A DNA stretch of 64,000 nucleotides from Erythrobacter sp. NAP1 (GCF_000152865.1 NZ_CH672390.1:434001-498000); one strand, 5' to 3'; shown: positions 7,867 through 17,369, numbered from the stretch's first letter. A program made the numbers and translations. Notes: generated from the letters alone by a model not told the origin.

Positions 7867-9594
7867 ATGGCCACAACCGCAGACGATTTCGCACCAGGCG
7901 CCGGCGCTCACGCAGGTCACGGTGGAGACCATGACCACGATCATGCGGACCACAAGCCGGGCTTCTTTGCCCGCTGGTTCATGTCGACCAACCACAAGGA
8001 TATTGGTTCGCTCTACCTGATGTTCGCGATCGTCGCGGGTATCATCGGTGGTGCGATCTCGGGCATTATGCGTGTCGAGCTCGCTGAGCCCGGCATTCAA
8101 TACCTGCAGTGGTGGGCCCAGTTCATGGGCGGCGCGAACGACATCAACACCGCGCTGCACATGTGGAACGTGTTCATTACGGCCCACGGCCTGATCATGG
8201 TTTTCTTCATGGTCATGCCGGCCATGATCGGTGGATTCGGTAACTGGTTTGTCCCGCTCATGATCGGTGCGCCTGACATGGCGTTCCCGCGCATGAACAA
8301 CGTGTCGTTCTGGCTGACCGTTGCCGGTTTCTTCAGCCTTCTCTTCTCGCTTTTCGTTCCCGGCGGCTCGGGTCCGGGTGCGGGTGTTGGCTGGACCGTT
8401 TACGCACCGCTTTCGACCACTGGTTCGCCGGGTCCTGCGGTCGACTTCGCAATCTTCTCGCTGCACCTAGCAGGCGCTGGCTCAATCCTTGGTGCTACCA
8501 ACTTCATCACCACCATCTTCAACATGCGCGCGCCGGGTATGACCCTGCACAAGATGCCGCTGTTCGTGTGGTCGGTGCTGGTCACTGCATTCCTGCTGCT
8601 GCTCGCGCTTCCGGTGCTTGCTGCCGCGATCACCATGCTGCTGACCGATCGTAACTTCGGCACGACTTTCTTCGATCCTGCCGGTGGCGGTGACCCTGTT
8701 CTTTACCAGCACCTGTTCTGGTTCTTCGGTCACCCCGAGGTTTATATCATGATCCTGCCGGGCTTCGGCATGATCTCGCAGATCGTTGCGACCTTCAGCC
8801 GCAAGCCGGTCTTCGGCTACCTCGGCATGGCCTACGCCATGGTTGCTATCGGCGTCGTCGGCTTCATCGTGTGGGCGCACCACATGTACACCGTCGGCCT
8901 CGACGTGAATACGAAGATGTACTTCACCGCTGCGACGATGGTGATCGCCGTTCCGACGGGTGTGAAGATCTTCAGCTGGATCGCGACGATGTGGGGCGGC
9001 AGCCTCGAGTTCAAGTCGCCGATGGTCTGGTCGCTGGGCTTCATCTTCCTGTTCACCGTTGGCGGTGTGACGGGCGTCGTACTCGCCAATGGCGGCATCG
9101 ACGATAACCTGCACGACACGTACTATGTGGTTGCTCACTTCCACTACGTGCTGTCGATGGGTGCGGTGTTCTCGATGTTCGCAGGCTTCTACTACTGGTT
9201 CCCGAAGATGAGCGGCCGGATGCACTCCGAACTGCTCAGCCACATCCACTTCTGGACCTTCTTCGTCGGCGTGAACGTGATCTTCTTCCCGCAGCACTTC
9301 CTCGGAATGCAGGGTATGCCGCGTCGCTATCCCGACTACGCAGAAGCCTACACGTTCTGGCACGAGATCAGCACTTACGGCTATTACATCATGGCCGGTT
9401 CGATGATCTTCTTCTTCGTCAACATCGCTTACGCGCTGCTGGCCGGTAAGAAGGCCGAAGGTAACCCGTGGGGCGAAGGTGCGACCACGCTTGAGTGGAC
9501 CCTGCCGAGCCCGCCGCCGTACCACCAGTTCGAAACCCTTCCGGTGATCGAGGATCACCACGATTACCACGACCACCGTCCGGCAACGGCCTGA
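7867..9594 (+). CDS. ctaD: Cytochrome c oxidase subunit I (aa3 type)
   Basis: A 575-residue, twelve-helix catalytic subunit holding heme a and the heme a3-CuB site. The signature [16 protein letters not shown] gives the CuB His and the cross-linked Tyr, [10 protein letters not shown] gives two more CuB ligands, and [12 protein letters not shown] holds the heme ligands. The N-terminus has an unusual His/Asp-rich stretch ([16 protein letters not shown]) before the first helix, which could bind metal, though that is only inference. It is the second gene of the ctaCDBGE operon. Confidence 0.98.
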   Translation: MATTADDFAPGAGAHAGHGGDHDHDHADHKPGFFARWFMSTNHKDIGSLYLMFAIVAGIIGGAISGIMRVELAEPGIQYLQWWAQFMGGANDINTALHMWNVFITAHGLIMVFFMVMPAMIGGFGNWFVPLMIGAPDMAFPRMNNVSFWLTVAGFFSLLFSLFVPGGSGPGAGVGWTVYAPLSTTGSPGPAVDFAIFSLHLAGAGSILGATNFITTIFNMRAPGMTLHKMPLFVWSVLVTAFLLLLALPVLAAAITMLLTDRNFGTTFFDPAGGGDPVLYQHLFWFFGHPEVYIMILPGFGMISQIVATFSRKPVFGYLGMAYAMVAIGVVGFIVWAHHMYTVGLDVNTKMYFTAATMVIAVPTGVKIFSWIATMWGGSLEFKSPMVWSLGFIFLFTVGGVTGVVLANGGIDDNLHDTYYVVAHFHYVLSMGAVFSMFAGFYYWFPKMSGRMHSELLSHIHFWTFFVGVNVIFFPQHFLGMQGMPRRYPDYAEAYTFWHEISTYGYYIMAGSMIFFFVNIAYALLAGKKAEGNPWGEGATTLEWTLPSPPPYHQFETLPVIEDHHDYHDHRPATA

Positions 9595-9637
9595 GGTTGA
9601 GGGTTGCCTGCTCAGGTGGGCCAACAGACCAGACAAT

Positions 9638-9667
9638 GAGAGGGCGCGCCGCGAGGTGCGCTCTCTC
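9638..9667 (+). terminator. Intercistronic hairpin between ctaD and ctaB
   Basis: GAGAGGGCGC (9638-9647) can pair with GCGCTCTCTC (9658-9667), ten pairs with one G-T, around a ten-base loop. No run of T follows, so complete termination is unlikely; it may be an RNA processing or stability element separating ctaD from ctaB. Confidence 0.35.
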
Positions 9668-9681
9668 TCACAGATACAACA

Positions 9682-10650
9682 ATGAACCAGACCGCTGACA
9701 TCATCCCTGGCGAAAACGCGACGCGCGCGGTTGCTGCAAAGCTGCCGACCGAGTGGCGTGACTTCTTCACGCTGACCAAGCCGCGAGTCATGACGCTGGT
9801 GATTTTCACCGCGATCTGCGGCCTTCTCGCAGCGCCCGGTTCGATCCATCCGGTGCTTGGCTTCACGGCCGTGCTCGCGATTGCTATGGGTGCGGGCGGA
9901 TCGGCTGCTCTCAACCACTGGTGGGAAGCCGATCTCGATGCTGGCATGAAGCGTACCGCTAATCGCCCGCTGCCCGGTGGCCGCATGCGCCGCGAGGATG
10001 CGCGCGACTTCGGTATCTTCCTTTCGGCAGTGTCCGTCTTCGTGATGGGTGTCGCGATTGGATGGCTCGCCGCTGGGCTGCTGTTCGCGGCCATCATCTA
10101 CTACGCGGTCATCTACACGATGTGGCTCAAGCCGCGCACGCCGCAGAACATTGTGATTGGTGGCGGTTCGGGCGCATTCCCTCCGCTGATCGGATGGGTT
10201 GCAGTCACCGGCGAACTCACCGCAATGCCGATCCTGCTTTTCGCGATCATCTTCATGTGGACGCCGCCGCACTTCTGGGCGCTCGCTCTCTTCGTGAAGA
10301 CCGACTACGCCAATGTCGGCATTCCGATGATGCCGGTGGTGAAGGGCGAACGTCACACCCGCCACCAGATCCTGGCTTACACGGTGCTGCTTGCACCTGT
10401 GGCAATCGCACCTTGGCTGATCGGCGGGACGAGCTGGGTTTACGGCTCTTTCGCCGTCGCGCTCTCGATTCTGTTCTTCGCGCTCGCATGGCCGGTGGGC
10501 CTGCGCAATCGCCAGGAAGGTGAGGACATGAAGCCGGAAATCCGGTTGTTCAAGTTCTCAATCTATTACCTGTTCATCCTGTTCGCAGCGCTGGTTGCTG
10601 ACCGCGTGCTTGAGAACAACGGGATCATCGGTGCAGGGGTGCTAGCATGA
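9682..10650 (+). CDS. ctaB: Protoheme IX farnesyltransferase (heme O synthase)
   Basis: A 322-residue UbiA-type prenyltransferase with nine predicted helices that adds farnesyl to heme b, the first step towards heme a for the oxidase encoded around it. The Mg-prenyl-diphosphate site is [15 protein letters not shown] followed by NRPLPGG; the second Asp-rich region lies near [15 protein letters not shown]. Length matches the family. Its stop overlaps the start of a 41-residue ORF as ATGA. Confidence 0.97.
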   Translation: MNQTADIIPGENATRAVAAKLPTEWRDFFTLTKPRVMTLVIFTAICGLLAAPGSIHPVLGFTAVLAIAMGAGGSAALNHWWEADLDAGMKRTANRPLPGGRMRREDARDFGIFLSAVSVFVMGVAIGWLAAGLLFAAIIYYAVIYTMWLKPRTPQNIVIGGGSGAFPPLIGWVAVTGELTAMPILLFAIIFMWTPPHFWALALFVKTDYANVGIPMMPVVKGERHTRHQILAYTVLLAPVAIAPWLIGGTSWVYGSFAVALSILFFALAWPVGLRNRQEGEDMKPEIRLFKFSIYYLFILFAALVADRVLENNGIIGAGVLA

Positions 10651-10772
10651 CGCCTGACGAAGAAACCGAATTCAAGCGCCGCCAGAAGGCACGTAACTAC
10701 GTGGTCGGCGGAACCCTGTTGTTCTTCGCCGTGCTGTTCTACGCCATCACCATGGTCCGGATCGGAGACTGA
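10647..10772 (+). CDS. Small single-helix protein of the oxidase operon
   Basis: A 41-residue ORF with a charged N-terminus ([20 protein letters not shown]) and one transmembrane helix (about residues 18-37). Its ATG overlaps the ctaB stop, and ctaG starts three bases after its stop, so it is tightly coupled within the operon. Position and shape match the small, poorly characterised cytochrome oxidase accessory proteins (CoxF-like) found between ctaB and ctaG in alphaproteobacteria. The exact role is unknown. Confidence 0.8.
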   Translation: MTPDEETEFKRRQKARNYVVGGTLLFFAVLFYAITMVRIGD

Positions 10773-10775
10773 TCG

Positions 10776-11372
10776 ATGGCGAGCGCTCCCCTTCACGACG
10801 ATACCGCGCGCAAGAACCTGCGCACCGGCATCCTGGCGATGCTAGGCGCTTTGGCCATGCTTGGCATGGGTTATGCGGCGGTGCCGCTGTATGACCTCTT
10901 CTGCCGTGTGACTGGATTTGGCGGGACCACTCAGGTTGCGAGCGAGGCCGACGCCAATCGTGCAGCCTCTATTGGCCTTGGCCGCGAAATTTCGATCCGC
11001 TTCGATGCCTCGATGGCGCGCGATGTGCCGTGGGAGTTCGCACCGACTCAGTCGACCGACACCGTTCGCATTGGTCAGCGCGATATGGCGACTTACACCG
11101 CGCGCAACCTGTCGGACGAACCGATCACCGGCACCGCGACCTTCAATGTCGAACCCGCACAGGCGGGCGCATATTTCAACAAGATCCAGTGCTTCTGCTT
11201 TACCGAGCAGACGCTCGCACCGGGGCAGGAAGTCACCATGCCGGTGCTGTATTACGTCGATCCGGCGATCCTCGAAGATGACGTGATCGCCGATGTCGAA
11301 CAGATTACCTTGAGTTACACTTTTCACCGCGCGAAAGAGCCCGTATCGAGTGCTCTTGACCGCTCGCAATAA
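10776..11372 (+). CDS. ctaG: Cytochrome c oxidase assembly protein CtaG/Cox11
   Basis: A 198-residue copper chaperone that helps build the CuB site of subunit I. An N-terminal transmembrane helix (about residues 17-36) ends in YAAVPLYDLFCRVTGFGG, a Cox11 signature, and the periplasmic immunoglobulin-like domain contains the copper-binding CxC at KIQCFCFTEQ. Length is usual. It lies in the operon between the small ORF and subunit III. Confidence 0.97.
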   Translation: MASAPLHDDTARKNLRTGILAMLGALAMLGMGYAAVPLYDLFCRVTGFGGTTQVASEADANRAASIGLGREISIRFDASMARDVPWEFAPTQSTDTVRIGQRDMATYTARNLSDEPITGTATFNVEPAQAGAYFNKIQCFCFTEQTLAPGQEVTMPVLYYVDPAILEDDVIADVEQITLSYTFHRAKEPVSSALDRSQ

Positions 11373-11405
11373 GTCACACGCATCCTAGGGACGGGAACGA
11401 CCATC

Positions 11406-12275
11406 ATGGCTGGCAACGTAAACCACGACTATCACATTCTTGAGCCCGATATCTGGCCGCTGGTCGGCTCGATCTCGGCACTCAGCTTCACCAGCGGCAT
11501 GGTGCTCAATTTCTATCCGGACCTGTTCGGTTCGACCGGATCGATCGTGATGTATCTCGGCCTTGCCGGTCTGATCGCGACCTTCTTCATGTGGTTCAAG
11601 AACATTGTGGTCGAAGCCGAGCGCGGCGATCACACCCCGGTTGTGCAGCTGCACATGCGCTATGGCATGATCCTGTTCATCGCATCGGAAGTGATGTTCT
11701 TCGTGGGTTGGTTCTGGAGCTTCTTCGACTTCGCGCTTTTCCCGACCGCGCTCGAATACGATCCATCCGCCGACACCACGACGAGCCTCTTCGGCGAAGA
11801 AGGCTCGATCGCGCAGTTCATCCCGGCCAACATGGAAGTGCTCGATCCGTTCAGCCTTCCGCTGCTCAACACGTTGATCCTGCTTTGCTCGGGCACCACG
11901 GTTACCTGGGCGCACCACGCGCTGATCCATGGTGATCGCGAAGGTCTCAAGCAGGGTCTTTGGGCGACTGTTGCGCTCGGCATCCTGTTCAGCTTCATCC
12001 AGGCCTACGAGTACAGCGTTGCTCCGTTCGGCTTTGGTGGGAACACCTACTCCTCAGCCTTTTACATGGCGACCGGCTTCCACGGCTTCCACGTTCTGAT
12101 CGGAACGATCTTCCTCGCCGTGTGCCTGTTCCGGGCATACAAGGGCCACTTCACCCCGCGCCAGCACTTCGGTTTCGAAGCGGCTGCGTGGTACTGGCAC
12201 TTCGTTGACGTGGTGTGGCTGTTCCTCTTCATCGTCGTCTACATCTGGGGCGGCTGGGGCGCTGAATACCACTGA
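11406..12275 (+). CDS. ctaE: Cytochrome c oxidase subunit III
   Basis: A 289-residue, seven-helix subunit of the aa3 oxidase that stabilises subunit I and helps proton delivery. RYGMILFIASEVMFFVGWFW and TGFHGFHVLIGTIFLAVCL are family signatures; YWHFVDVVWLFLFIVVYIWGG closes the protein. It is the last structural oxidase gene; the DUF983 gene starts on its stop codon. Confidence 0.97.
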   Translation: MAGNVNHDYHILEPDIWPLVGSISALSFTSGMVLNFYPDLFGSTGSIVMYLGLAGLIATFFMWFKNIVVEAERGDHTPVVQLHMRYGMILFIASEVMFFVGWFWSFFDFALFPTALEYDPSADTTTSLFGEEGSIAQFIPANMEVLDPFSLPLLNTLILLCSGTTVTWAHHALIHGDREGLKQGLWATVALGILFSFIQAYEYSVAPFGFGGNTYSSAFYMATGFHGFHVLIGTIFLAVCLFRAYKGHFTPRQHFGFEAAAWYWHFVDVVWLFLFIVVYIWGGWGAEYH

Positions 12276-12655
12276 TGAGTTCGGGCCGCGGCCCTGACCA
12301 AACCAAAGGGCAGTCCGGTATCTTCCGGGCTGCCCTTTTGGGTTTATGCCCCCAGTGCGGAGAACGAACTCTGTTCGAAGCACCCGCGCGCGTGGCGCTC
12401 AAATGCACGCATTGCGGTATCGATCTGGGCGAGCTTGAACGCGGAGGACGATTTGCAGGCGTGCTTACAGCGCTGGTTGCGATTATCCTCATCATGATCG
12501 CATATGGCATCGAAGAGACAGTGCGACCGCCACTCTGGCTTCAGGCGGTTGTCTGGGCGCCGCTGACGGTCGGCATCGTGATCTTCGCGCTGCGCCTGTT
12601 CAAGACTACGCTGCTTCATGCTTCATACGAAAACCGCGAGGACCAAGGCGAATGA
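12275..12655 (+). CDS. DUF983 zinc-ribbon membrane protein
   Basis: A 126-residue protein with an N-terminal zinc ribbon made of two CxxC pairs (LCPQCGE and KCTHCGID) and two transmembrane helices (about residues 55-75 and 85-105). DUF983 genes are commonly placed between ctaE and surf1 in alphaproteobacteria, which suggests an oxidase assembly role, but the function is not established. Its ATG shares a base with the ctaE stop and its end overlaps surf1 by four bases. The first codons contain a strong terminator-like hairpin (12305-12339). Confidence 0.9.
   Translation: MSSGRGPDQTKGQSGIFRAALLGLCPQCGERTLFEAPARVALKCTHCGIDLGELERGGRFAGVLTALVAIILIMIAYGIEETVRPPLWLQAVVWAPLTVGIVIFALRLFKTTLLHASYENREDQGE
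12305..12339 (+). terminator. Strong intrinsic-terminator-like hairpin inside the DUF983 coding start
   Basis: AAAGGGCAGTCCGG (12305-12318) pairs with CCGGGCTGCCCTTT (12325-12338) through fourteen pairs with one G-T, around the loop TATCTT, and is followed by TTTT (12336-12339). It has the form of a Rho-independent terminator for the ctaC-ctaE transcript, yet lies eleven codons into the next gene. Confidence 0.75.
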
Positions 12656-13224
12656 CTTCGCGAATTCCGATTATCCCGACAATCCTAGTCGTGGCAGCGG
12701 CGGCGACCATGGTCGCACTCGGAATCTGGCAGTTGGGCCGGGCCGATGAGAAGGCCGCGCTCATCGCCAACTACGCCGCCGCCACTGGGGTGCAGGACGA
12801 GGTGAATTTCCCTGAGGAAGGCGATGCTGAATCTGTGCTCTTTCGCCGAAGCACGGTCGATTGCACGCAGGTGCTAGGCAGTGACCCAGTTGCAGGCACA
12901 GCTTTCAATGGCGCGAAGGGTTGGGCGATGCGCGTGAGATGCGCGGGCGAGAGCCCTGACAGCCCGATCACCATCGATCTTGGCTTCACGCGCGATCTGG
13001 AAATGCCGGAGTGGAGCGGCGGCGAGGTCACCGGCATCATTGCACCGGGTCCGCGACTGGTGGCCGACCCGCCGGTCGCCGAGCTCGCACCCTTGGCCAA
13101 GCCCGATCCGGGTGACCTTCCCAACAATCATTTGGCTTATGCTGGGCAGTGGTTCTTCTTCGCGCTGACAGCGCTCGTCATCTACTTCCTTGCTCTCAAA
13201 TCGCGAAAGGCAAAGCGGGACTGA
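12652..13224 (+). CDS. SURF1 family cytochrome oxidase biogenesis protein
   Basis: A 190-residue protein with a transmembrane helix at each end (about 8-25 and 163-183) and a periplasmic domain between, the SURF1 layout. LGIWQLGRADEKAAL and NNHLAYAGQWFFFALTAL are the family's N- and C-terminal signatures. SURF1 proteins assist heme a insertion into subunit I. The start overlaps the DUF983 stop as ATGA. Confidence 0.93.
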   Translation: MTSRIPIIPTILVVAAAATMVALGIWQLGRADEKAALIANYAAATGVQDEVNFPEEGDAESVLFRRSTVDCTQVLGSDPVAGTAFNGAKGWAMRVRCAGESPDSPITIDLGFTRDLEMPEWSGGEVTGIIAPGPRLVADPPVAELAPLAKPDPGDLPNNHLAYAGQWFFFALTALVIYFLALKSRKAKRD

Positions 13225-13297
13225 AAGCCTCGGTGGGGGACTTGCAACATTGCGTTTCTTGCCCCGGAACGGGCTCGCAGCTATTCGCAGGCGCACA

Positions 13298-14704
13298 ATG
13301 GAATACATCTCCACCAGAGGCTCCGCGCCGACACTCGACTTTGAGGGAGCCACTCTTGCCGGGCTCGCTTCGGATGGCGGTCTGTACCTGCCGCGCGAAT
13401 GGCCGCGCCTGAGCCACGAAGAGATCCGTGAGCTGCGCGGACTGTCCTACGCGCAGCTTGCCGCACGCATCATGCTACCCTTTGTCGAGGGCGCGCTGAC
13501 CGAGGACGAACTCGAAGAGCTGTGCGAGACGGTATACGGCGATTTCGGTCATGCGTCCGTGACCCCGTTGGTGCAGATGGATGAGACGCATTGGCTGCTT
13601 GAGCTGTTCCACGGCCCGACGCTCGCATTCAAGGACGTCGCGCTGCAGATGCTCGGGCACCTGTTCGAGATCTTCCTTGCCCGCAGTGACGAGCGTCTGA
13701 CCATCGTTGGCGCGACTAGCGGTGATACCGGTTCGGCTGCGATCAATGCGGTGGCGGGGCGCGAACGGGTCGAGATCTTCATGCTCCACCCCTCGGGCCG
13801 AGTATCGGAAGTCCAGCGGCGCCAGATGACGACGGTGCGCGCGCCCAACGTCCATAATCTCGCGATCGAAGGCAGCTTCGACGACGCCCAGCGCCACGTG
13901 AAGCGGATGTTCGCCGATGAGAGCGTGACCGGCACGCTGAACCTCGGCGCAGTCAACTCGATCAACTGGGCGCGGTTGATGGCGCAAGTGGTCTACTACT
14001 TCTACTCCGCACTCCAGCTTGGCGGGCCTGATCGCAAGATTGCCTACAGCGTACCAACAGGCAATTTTGGCGACGTGTTCGCAGGCTACGTCGCCGCGCA
14101 GATGGGTTTGCCGATCGAGCGGCTGATCGTGGCGACCAACGTGAACGACATCCTCCACCGCGCGCTAACCAAAGGCGATTATTCGGCGGGTGAAACCACC
14201 GCTACAATTACGCCTTCGATGGACATCCAGGTCAGCTCCAATTTCGAGCGGCTACTGTTCGATGTTGGCGGGCGAGATGGACCTGCGATGGCTCATCAGA
14301 TGTCTGGCTTCGATGCATCGAAAGCCATGCAACTCACCAATGCGCAGCGCGAGGGCGCCTCGGCTTTGTTTTCGAGCGCACGCGCCGATCAGGACGAAAC
14401 CGCCCGCGCCCTGCAATGGGCGTATCGCAATGCCGGACAGGTGATCGACCCGCATACCGGTGTCGGACTTCACGCGGCGCAGGTTGCCGAGGGTATTGCG
14501 CCTGGTACGCCTATCGTGACGTTGGCAACCGCGCACCCAGCGAAATTCCGCGATGCGGTCGAGCGCGCCGTGGGCGTGCGTCCTTCCTTGCCTGCGCGGG
14601 TCGGCGATCTGTTTGGTCGCGAAGAGATGTTCACCGAGCTTGGCGGAGACTACGAGGCGTCGCGCGATTTCGTGCTTCAGACGGCGACCCCGTCGGCGAT
14701 CTGA
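13298..14704 (+). CDS. thrC: Threonine synthase
   Basis: A 468-residue PLP enzyme converting O-phosphohomoserine to threonine. The N-terminus MEYISTRGSAPTLDFEGA is typical and fixes the start at ATG 13298; the open frame further upstream is unlike the family. The PLP Lys is in HGPTLAFKDVALQMLG, and TIVGATSGDTGSAAI is the phosphate-binding loop. It follows surf1 by 73 bases, a common gene order in sphingomonads, and overlaps the methyltransferase start by one base. Confidence 0.96.
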   Translation: MEYISTRGSAPTLDFEGATLAGLASDGGLYLPREWPRLSHEEIRELRGLSYAQLAARIMLPFVEGALTEDELEELCETVYGDFGHASVTPLVQMDETHWLLELFHGPTLAFKDVALQMLGHLFEIFLARSDERLTIVGATSGDTGSAAINAVAGRERVEIFMLHPSGRVSEVQRRQMTTVRAPNVHNLAIEGSFDDAQRHVKRMFADESVTGTLNLGAVNSINWARLMAQVVYYFYSALQLGGPDRKIAYSVPTGNFGDVFAGYVAAQMGLPIERLIVATNVNDILHRALTKGDYSAGETTATITPSMDIQVSSNFERLLFDVGGRDGPAMAHQMSGFDASKAMQLTNAQREGASALFSSARADQDETARALQWAYRNAGQVIDPHTGVGLHAAQVAEGIAPGTPIVTLATAHPAKFRDAVERAVGVRPSLPARVGDLFGREEMFTELGGDYEASRDFVLQTATPSAI

Positions 14705-15591
14705 TGGCCAAACTTGTTCAACAACCGGTCGTCATGGAGTGCGAGGGCTGGGACGCCTACCGCCTGCTCGATAGTGGAGCGGGGCGCAAATACGAATCCT
14801 TCGGCCCGCATGCGTTCATCCGTCCCGAGCCGCAGGCAATGTGGCAACCGCGCCTTGCCGACTGGCCCGCAGCGGGTGAATTCGTGTCCGGCTCGGACGA
14901 AGACGGCGGCGGTCGCTGGAACCTCACGCCAGATGTTCCAGATGGGTGGGAGCTGGGTTGGAACGACGTTCGCTTCACAGCGCAGCCGACTCCTTTCCGC
15001 CATCTCCAATTCTTTCCCGATATGGCGCCCGTATGGGACTGGATGCGAGCGCAACTCGCTGGGCGCACTGATGCCGAGACGCTGAACATGTTCGGCTACA
15101 CGGGGGTCGGGTCGCTCGCGTTGAGCGACCATGGCCGTGTCACCCATGTCGATGCTTCCAAGAAGTCGGTGGCGCAGGCTCGCGACAACGCTGCACTCTC
15201 AGGAATGGAGGATCGCCCGATCCGCTGGCTGGTCGACGACGCGGCCAAATTTACCGCGCGCGAGGTTCGGCGGGAGCGTCGCTATGACGGCATCATCCTC
15301 GACCCGCCCAAGTTCGGGCGCGGTCCAAAGAATGAGACCTGGCGATTGGAAGAGGGATTGCCCTCCCTCGTCGGCGATTGTGCAAAGCTGCTCGACGACA
15401 GGAGCGCATTCCTTTTTCTCACCGTCTATGCCGTGCGGATGAGCAGCCTCGCTATCGCCGGTCTGCTCGAAGAAGCGCTGCGCGACCTCCCCGGCCAGAT
15501 CGAGCACGGCGATTTAGCCGTGCGCGAAGAGGGCGAGGGCGGACGCTTGCTCCCTACCGCAATCTTCGCGCGCTGGAGCAATCCCGGCTAA
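14704..15591 (+). CDS. Class I SAM-dependent methyltransferase (RlmI/RlmK-like)
   Basis: A 295-residue protein. The SAM-binding motif I is NMFGYTGVGSLALSDHG, followed by VTHVDASKKSVAQARDNA (acidic strand end) and the catalytic-type IILDPPKFGRGP, a D-P-P-K motif shared with nucleic-acid and rRNA methyltransferases of the COG1092 group. The substrate cannot be told from sequence; 23S rRNA is the likeliest class. I chose ATG 14704, which overlaps the thrC stop. Confidence 0.85.
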   Translation: MAKLVQQPVVMECEGWDAYRLLDSGAGRKYESFGPHAFIRPEPQAMWQPRLADWPAAGEFVSGSDEDGGGRWNLTPDVPDGWELGWNDVRFTAQPTPFRHLQFFPDMAPVWDWMRAQLAGRTDAETLNMFGYTGVGSLALSDHGRVTHVDASKKSVAQARDNAALSGMEDRPIRWLVDDAAKFTAREVRRERRYDGIILDPPKFGRGPKNETWRLEEGLPSLVGDCAKLLDDRSAFLFLTVYAVRMSSLAIAGLLEEALRDLPGQIEHGDLAVREEGEGGRLLPTAIFARWSNPG

Positions 15592-15602
15592 GGGGCGAGA
15601 CG

Positions 15603-15986
15603 ATGAACAACACCGATTCGCTCATTCTCGAAGTCGCCGATCTCGAAGTCGATGTCCTGACCGGCATCTATTCAGAGGAAACCGGCAAGCCGCAGCCGCT
15701 GCGTATCACGATCCAGGCGCGGTACGATGTCGCCGATCGCTACGAGCCGGATACGCCGCTAGATGCGAGCAAGAACTACATGGACCTGAAATTCGCAGCT
15801 GGAGAGGGCCTCCCGAAAGGGGTTCACTTCAAGCTGATCGAAGCGGTGGCCGACCACATATGCGAGACCCTCTTCGTGCAGGACAGGCGCGTGCAAGCGG
15901 TCACGGTGAAGATCGTGAAACTTGCGATTGCCGAGGCGAACGAGAAAATCGGCATTACCCTCCACCGCGAACGTCCTGCCGATTGA
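15603..15986 (+). CDS. folB: Dihydroneopterin aldolase-like protein
   Basis: A 127-residue protein with the FolB/tunnelling-fold pattern: ILEVADLEVDVLTGIYSEE at the N-terminus (family form: L-x-G-I-x-x-E-E), SKNYMDLKFAAGEG in the middle and FKLIEAVADHICETLF before the final VKIVKLAIAEANEKIGITL strands. It would make the hydroxymethyl-dihydropterin precursor of folate. Start ATG 15603 is preceded by GGGGCGAGACG. Its stop shares a base with the next start. Confidence 0.82.
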   Translation: MNNTDSLILEVADLEVDVLTGIYSEETGKPQPLRITIQARYDVADRYEPDTPLDASKNYMDLKFAAGEGLPKGVHFKLIEAVADHICETLFVQDRRVQAVTVKIVKLAIAEANEKIGITLHRERPAD

Positions 15987-16318
15987 TGGGCGAAGCGCGG
16001 CACGTCGATTGGGAATGCCAGCGCGACCTGCCGCAAGGCGCGCTCAATGCGCACACATTCTTCGTCTCGCAAATGCTCCCGATCGTGCGCGAGGCGATCG
16101 AGGATGCTGCCTGCCTGTCGCTCACCGTTGCCCTGCCGCCTGCAGGATCGGACCATGATGGCTGGCGCAAGTCTCTCGCAGGCGATCTGGCGCGCACCTA
16201 CGCGCCCAAGCGGGTGAACATTGCAGGCGGTGAGCCGGGCGCGGCGCTCGATCGCGTCCTTGATTATTTGAAAGATGCGCCCGGCGTCACGGGGCACTAT
16301 GTTCAGGCGCATGACTGA
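15986..16318 (+). CDS. Small protein of unknown function between folB and moaA
   Basis: A 110-residue soluble protein; ATG 15986 overlaps the folB stop, and its 3' end overlaps the moaA start by eight bases. The C-terminus (RVLDYLKDAPGVTGHYVQAHD) resembles the tail of a Rossmann-fold short-chain dehydrogenase, but no nucleotide-binding loop or catalytic Tyr-x-x-x-Lys is present, so it may be a remnant or an independent small domain. The tight coupling with folB and moaA suggests a pterin or molybdopterin context, which is inference only. Confidence 0.7.
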   Translation: MGEARHVDWECQRDLPQGALNAHTFFVSQMLPIVREAIEDAACLSLTVALPPAGSDHDGWRKSLAGDLARTYAPKRVNIAGGEPGAALDRVLDYLKDAPGVTGHYVQAHD

Positions 16319-17363
16319 GCTTGGCTCCTCACGAACACGCGACACGCTGGATATGAGCGGGGAGCCGCGCGCGCCTTTGGTCGACAGCTTTCGTCGGCGC
16401 ATCTCCTATTTGCGACTGTCGGTCACCGACCGCTGCGACCTGCGCTGCACCTATTGCATGCCAGAGCGCATGACCTTCCTGCCCAAGCGCGAAGTGCTGA
16501 CGCTCGAAGAGCTCTACGACCTCGCAAGCGGCTTCATCGACCGCGGGGTGACGAAGATACGCATCACCGGCGGAGAGCCGCTGGTGCGCCGCGATATCGT
16601 CGATCTCATCCGCGCGCTTGGCCGCAAGCTGGGTGAGGGGCTCGAGGAGCTGACCCTGACCACCAATGCGACCCAGCTTGCCGATCATGCCGATGCCTTG
16701 GTCAGGGCGGGGTTGCGGCGGGTCAACGTGTCGCTCGATACGCTCGACCGGGAACTATTCGCGAAGCTGACGCGGCGCGACGCTTTGCCACGAGTGCTTG
16801 ATGGGATTGCGGCGGCAAAAGCCTCGGGGCTCAAGGTCAAGCTCAACGCCGTCGCCTTGAAGGGTGCCAACGAGGAGGAACTGCCCGACTTGATCGGATG
16901 GGCGCACGGGCAGGGCCACGAGGTGACGCTGATCGAAGTGATGCCGCTGGGTGATGTCGAGGAAGAGCGCCTCGACCAGTACCTTCCACTCGATACGGTG
17001 CGCACGCGGCTGGAAGAGCGCTGGACGCTTACCGACAACGCGGCATCGACCGGAGGTCCCGCGCGTTATGTCGATGTGGAGGAAACCGGCGGCAGGCTCG
17101 GCTTCATCACTCCACACACGCACAATTTCTGTGACTGGTGCAATCGCATCCGCGTGACCGCGACCGGGCAGCTCTATCCGTGCCTTGGAGGCGGCGAGCG
17201 GGTCGACTTGCGCGCGGCGCTGCGTTCGGACGATCCGCAAGAGCAACTTGCCCGCGCTTTCGATCAGGCGATGCTGATCAAGCCAGAGCGTCACCATTTC
17301 CGCATGGATGAGCGAGGCGCCGACCCCGCGCTCGTCCGCCATATGTCTATGACTGGAGGGTAA
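16311..17363 (+). CDS. moaA: GTP 3',8-cyclase (molybdenum cofactor biosynthesis)
   Basis: A 350-residue radical-SAM enzyme, first step of molybdopterin synthesis. The N-terminal 4Fe-4S cluster is at CDLRCTYCMPE and the C-terminal cluster at CDWCNRIRVTATGQLYPCLGG. The family's usual C-terminal Gly-Gly is seen (MTGG). ATG 16311 overlaps the previous gene by eight bases; ATG 16353 is an alternative that leaves all conserved parts. It leads moaA-moaD-moaE. Confidence 0.96.
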   Translation: MTELGSSRTRDTLDMSGEPRAPLVDSFRRRISYLRLSVTDRCDLRCTYCMPERMTFLPKREVLTLEELYDLASGFIDRGVTKIRITGGEPLVRRDIVDLIRALGRKLGEGLEELTLTTNATQLADHADALVRAGLRRVNVSLDTLDRELFAKLTRRDALPRVLDGIAAAKASGLKVKLNAVALKGANEEELPDLIGWAHGQGHEVTLIEVMPLGDVEEERLDQYLPLDTVRTRLEERWTLTDNAASTGGPARYVDVEETGGRLGFITPHTHNFCDWCNRIRVTATGQLYPCLGGGERVDLRAALRSDDPQEQLARAFDQAMLIKPERHHFRMDERGADPALVRHMSMTGG

Positions 17364-17369
17364 TCGGAC

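Noticed and set aside
8482..10365. 627-codon open frame on the minus strand across ctaD and ctaB
   Set aside because: It is antisense to two certain genes, has a His/Asp/Arg-rich composition typical of a reversed GC-rich gene, and no family motif.
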